Below are positions 6,469 through 7,922 of a DNA stretch of 7,922 nt, in pieces. The stretch lies in NCBI GenBank assembly GCA_030625995.1, contig DAOUPU010000107.1:1-7922 (forward strand). Direction: 5' to 3'. The translations under genes were made by a program, and so were the position numbers. Origin of the DNA: Flavobacteriaceae bacterium (GTDB taxonomy: Bacteria; Bacteroidota; Bacteroidia; Flavobacteriales; Flavobacteriaceae). The notes under the pieces are model-generated. The model had not been told where the DNA came from and made no database searches. It was given only the letters and a program-made list of their open reading frames with translations. Within the stretch, counting starts at the first letter, position 1. Each line of letters begins with the position of its first letter.

Positions 6469-6964
6469 GATTCTGCTGTTTTATAAATTTTTTTCTTAAC
6501 GTTTTTCTCGCTCTGGATAATGCTACTCTAATTGCTGTAGGCTCCATATCCATTACTTTCGCTATTTCGTGATACTCATAACTTTCAATATCTCGTAGCT
6601 GAATGATCATTTTTTGTTTTTCCGGTAGTTCGTCAATCATATTTTTAATGATATCGGTACTATCTTCAACTTCAACTTGATTCTGTAAAGAACTGCTTTC
6701 ATCCTTATAATTACTGTGAATCAAAGTTAAATTAGATGCTCTTTTTGATTTGAGCTGGTCCAAACAATAATTTTTTGTCATCATCATTGCATAAGCTTCC
6801 ACATTATCATAGCTCTCAATTTTTGTTCTATTTTTCCACAGTTTAAAATAAAGTTCTTGTATTGCGTCTTCTGCTTCGTCAGAAGATACCAGCAATCTTT
6901 TTGCCAATCTAAATACCTTATCCTTAAAAGGTAAAACCTTATCTAAAAACTCTTTTTGATTCAT
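6449..6964 (-). CDS. ECF-type RNA polymerase sigma factor
   Basis: A 171-residue sigma-70 family protein with only the two domains of ECF factors. Sigma2 covers about residues 10-76: FKDKVFRLAKRLL, the core-binding stretch DEAEDAIQELYFKLW, then the -10-reading region NVEAYAMMMTKNYCLDQLK. Sigma4 covers about 105-160: DELPEKQKMIIQLRDIE, then the HTH YHEIAKVMDMEPTAIRVALSRARKTL that reads the -35 element. It directs RNA polymerase to its own promoter set, usually in response to envelope signals. The gene heads a four-gene operon and its 3' end overlaps the candidate anti-sigma gene by 20 bp, implying translational coupling. An ECF-like promoter (TGTAAC-N16-CGTC) lies 46-71 bp upstream of the start, suggesting autoregulation. 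The family call is certain; the inducing signal is unknown. Confidence 0.95.
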   Translation of the reverse strand: MNQKEFLDKVLPFKDKVFRLAKRLLVSSDEAEDAIQELYFKLWKNRTKIESYDNVEAYAMMMTKNYCLDQLKSKRASNLTLIHSNYKDESSSLQNQVEVEDSTDIIKNMIDELPEKQKMIIQLRDIESYEYHEIAKVMDMEPTAIRVALSRARKTLRKKFIKQQNHGISQN

Positions 6965-7009
6965 TTTAGGTTAACTCAGTGCTAAATACATCATCTAATA
7001 CACCCTTAC

Positions 7010-7035
7010 GACGAGAGAGAAACTATTTTGTTACA
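7010..7035 (-). promoter_or_regulatory. Candidate ECF-sigma promoter of the sigma/DUF4252 operon
   Basis: On the minus strand TGTAAC (7035-7030), exactly 16 bases, then CGTC (7013-7010). This closely follows the general ECF promoter pattern with an AAC-type -35 and a CGTC/CGTA-type -10. Transcription would start near 7003, giving a leader of about 40 nt. No TAnnTTTG element was found for this operon. Recognition by the encoded sigma factor is inferred. Confidence 0.55.
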
Positions 7036-7063
7036 TACGACTTCCGAAATGTAATAAATTTCC

Positions 7064-7071
7064 TAAATTTG
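7064..7071 (+). promoter_or_regulatory. Probable -7 element of the S41 protease gene
   Basis: TAAATTTG, an exact TAnnTTTG match, lies 27 bases before the ATG at 7099. No TTTG sits at the -33 distance (the nearest, 7027-7030, is too far), so the promoter is only partly supported. It suggests housekeeping rather than ECF transcription of the protease. Confidence 0.5.
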
Positions 7072-7098
7072 CGACGAAAAAGTAAAAGAAAAATTACG

Positions 7099-7922
7099 AT
7101 GAAAAAATACCTGTACTTATTTTCAGGCCTTCTGCTAATGTCGGTTGCATGTTCTGATACGAATGATATAGTAGTAACTCCAATTGTAAAAGACCCAGTT
7201 GTTACCTTAAACAATTCCCTTAACGATTTTGTTTGGAGAGGCATGAATGATGCCTATTATTGGCAGAGGGATGTGCCAAATTTGGCTGACTCGAAAAGAT
7301 CAGTTCAAGATGATTATTTCAAATATTTAAATGGATATTCGGATCCTGAAATTTTATTTGAGTCGTTGATATTTGATAAGGGTAATACGGATAGATTTTC
7401 CTGGTACATTGAAGATTACGATGTTCAGAATGCAATTTTTAGGGGGGTAAGTGATTCTTTTGGATTTGATTTTGGATTAGTGAGGTTATGTGATGATTGC
7501 GATGAGATTCTCGGATTTATCAGTTATGTGGTGCCCGACTCTCCGGCCTCGGATGCCGGATTAAAAAGAGGAGATTTGTTTAATACTTTTAATGGTACCG
7601 AATTGACAGAAGATAATTATACGGTTGTTAACAGCTATTATTCAGACAATATCATATCAATGGGGTTTGCAACGATTGTTGAAGGAGTAATAGTTCCAAA
7701 TAACAAGGAGGTTAACTTAACACTTAGGGTTGTCATGGAAAACCCTATCTTTTATTCTGAAATTATTACAAATAATCAGGGGAAAAAGATTGGCTACTTG
7801 GTGTACAATGCTTTTAATTACACCTATCACAATGAGTTAAATGACGTTTTTGCAGATTTTAAATCTAATAATATTGAAGAACTCATTTTAGATTTGCGGT
7901 ATAATGGTGGAGGACAAGGGTT
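7099..7922 (+). CDS. S41-family PDZ protease, lipoprotein (3' end outside window)
   Basis: The first 274 residues are present and the frame runs off the right edge. A lipoprotein signal (KKYLYLFSGLLLM, lipobox SVAC, C18) places it on the outer side of a membrane. A helical N-terminal domain (about 38-95, NDFVWRGMNDAYYWQ) is typical of Bacteroidota S41 proteins. A PDZ-like domain spans about 121-212, with the core VVPDSPASDAGLKRGDLFNTFNG. The S41 core begins at KIGYLVYNAF (230-239) and reaches LDLRYNGGGQG, the family's conserved strand and glycine turn. The catalytic serine and lysine lie beyond the window, so activity cannot be judged. S41 enzymes act as tail-specific or processing proteases. 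A CDDC pair (C131, C134) precedes the PDZ core. The ATG is the only plausible start given the signal peptide. It is divergent from the sigma operon (134 bp between start codons). Confidence 0.93.
   Translation, partial: MKKYLYLFSGLLLMSVACSDTNDIVVTPIVKDPVVTLNNSLNDFVWRGMNDAYYWQRDVPNLADSKRSVQDDYFKYLNGYSDPEILFESLIFDKGNTDRFSWYIEDYDVQNAIFRGVSDSFGFDFGLVRLCDDCDEILGFISYVVPDSPASDAGLKRGDLFNTFNGTELTEDNYTVVNSYYSDNIISMGFATIVEGVIVPNNKEVNLTLRVVMENPIFYSEIITNNQGKKIGYLVYNAFNYTYHNELNDVFADFKSNNIEELILDLRYNGGGQG

Noticed and set aside
7023..7244. A 73-residue open frame on the minus strand
   Set aside because: It runs antisense through the signal peptide and N-terminus of the S41 lipoprotein and the divergent promoter region, and shows no domain or signal of its own.

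Overview
The window looks like the chromosome of a Bacteroidota member, most probably class Flavobacteriia. It is AT-rich, intergenic regions are short, Shine-Dalgarno sites are absent, several upstream regions carry TAnnTTTG-type -7 elements, and the exported proteins are of flavobacterial type. This placement is inferred from composition and protein style, not from a marker gene.

Layout from left to right: (1) the 5' part of an Lrp/AsnC-family regulator, minus strand, cut by the left edge; (2) a cytoplasmic M14 zinc carboxypeptidase-like protein, minus strand; (3) a 287-bp divergent intergenic region with five near-identical 14-bp palindromes (consensus TTTACAATTGTAAA), two of which touch or overlap the start codons on either side; (4) a small XRE/Cro-type helix-turn-helix regulator, plus strand; (5) a strong minus-strand terminator; (6) an exported M1 aminopeptidase with a long C-terminal helical extension, minus strand; (7) another minus-strand terminator; (8) a four-gene minus-strand operon: ECF sigma factor, single-pass membrane protein (candidate anti-sigma factor), exported DUF4252 protein and DUF4252 lipoprotein; (9) a divergent intergenic region with an ECF-type promoter candidate for the sigma operon; (10) the 5' part of an S41 PDZ-protease lipoprotein, plus strand, cut by the right edge.

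Two regulatory circuits can be read from the DNA. In the first, the HTH protein probably binds the palindrome array and controls both itself and the M14 peptidase. In the second, the ECF sigma factor probably drives its own operon from a TGTAAC-N16-CGTC promoter and is restrained by the membrane protein encoded in overlap with it, with two paralogous DUF4252 envelope proteins as outputs. No mobile element, CRISPR array, tRNA or rRNA was seen, and no gene-free stretch exceeds 300 bases.
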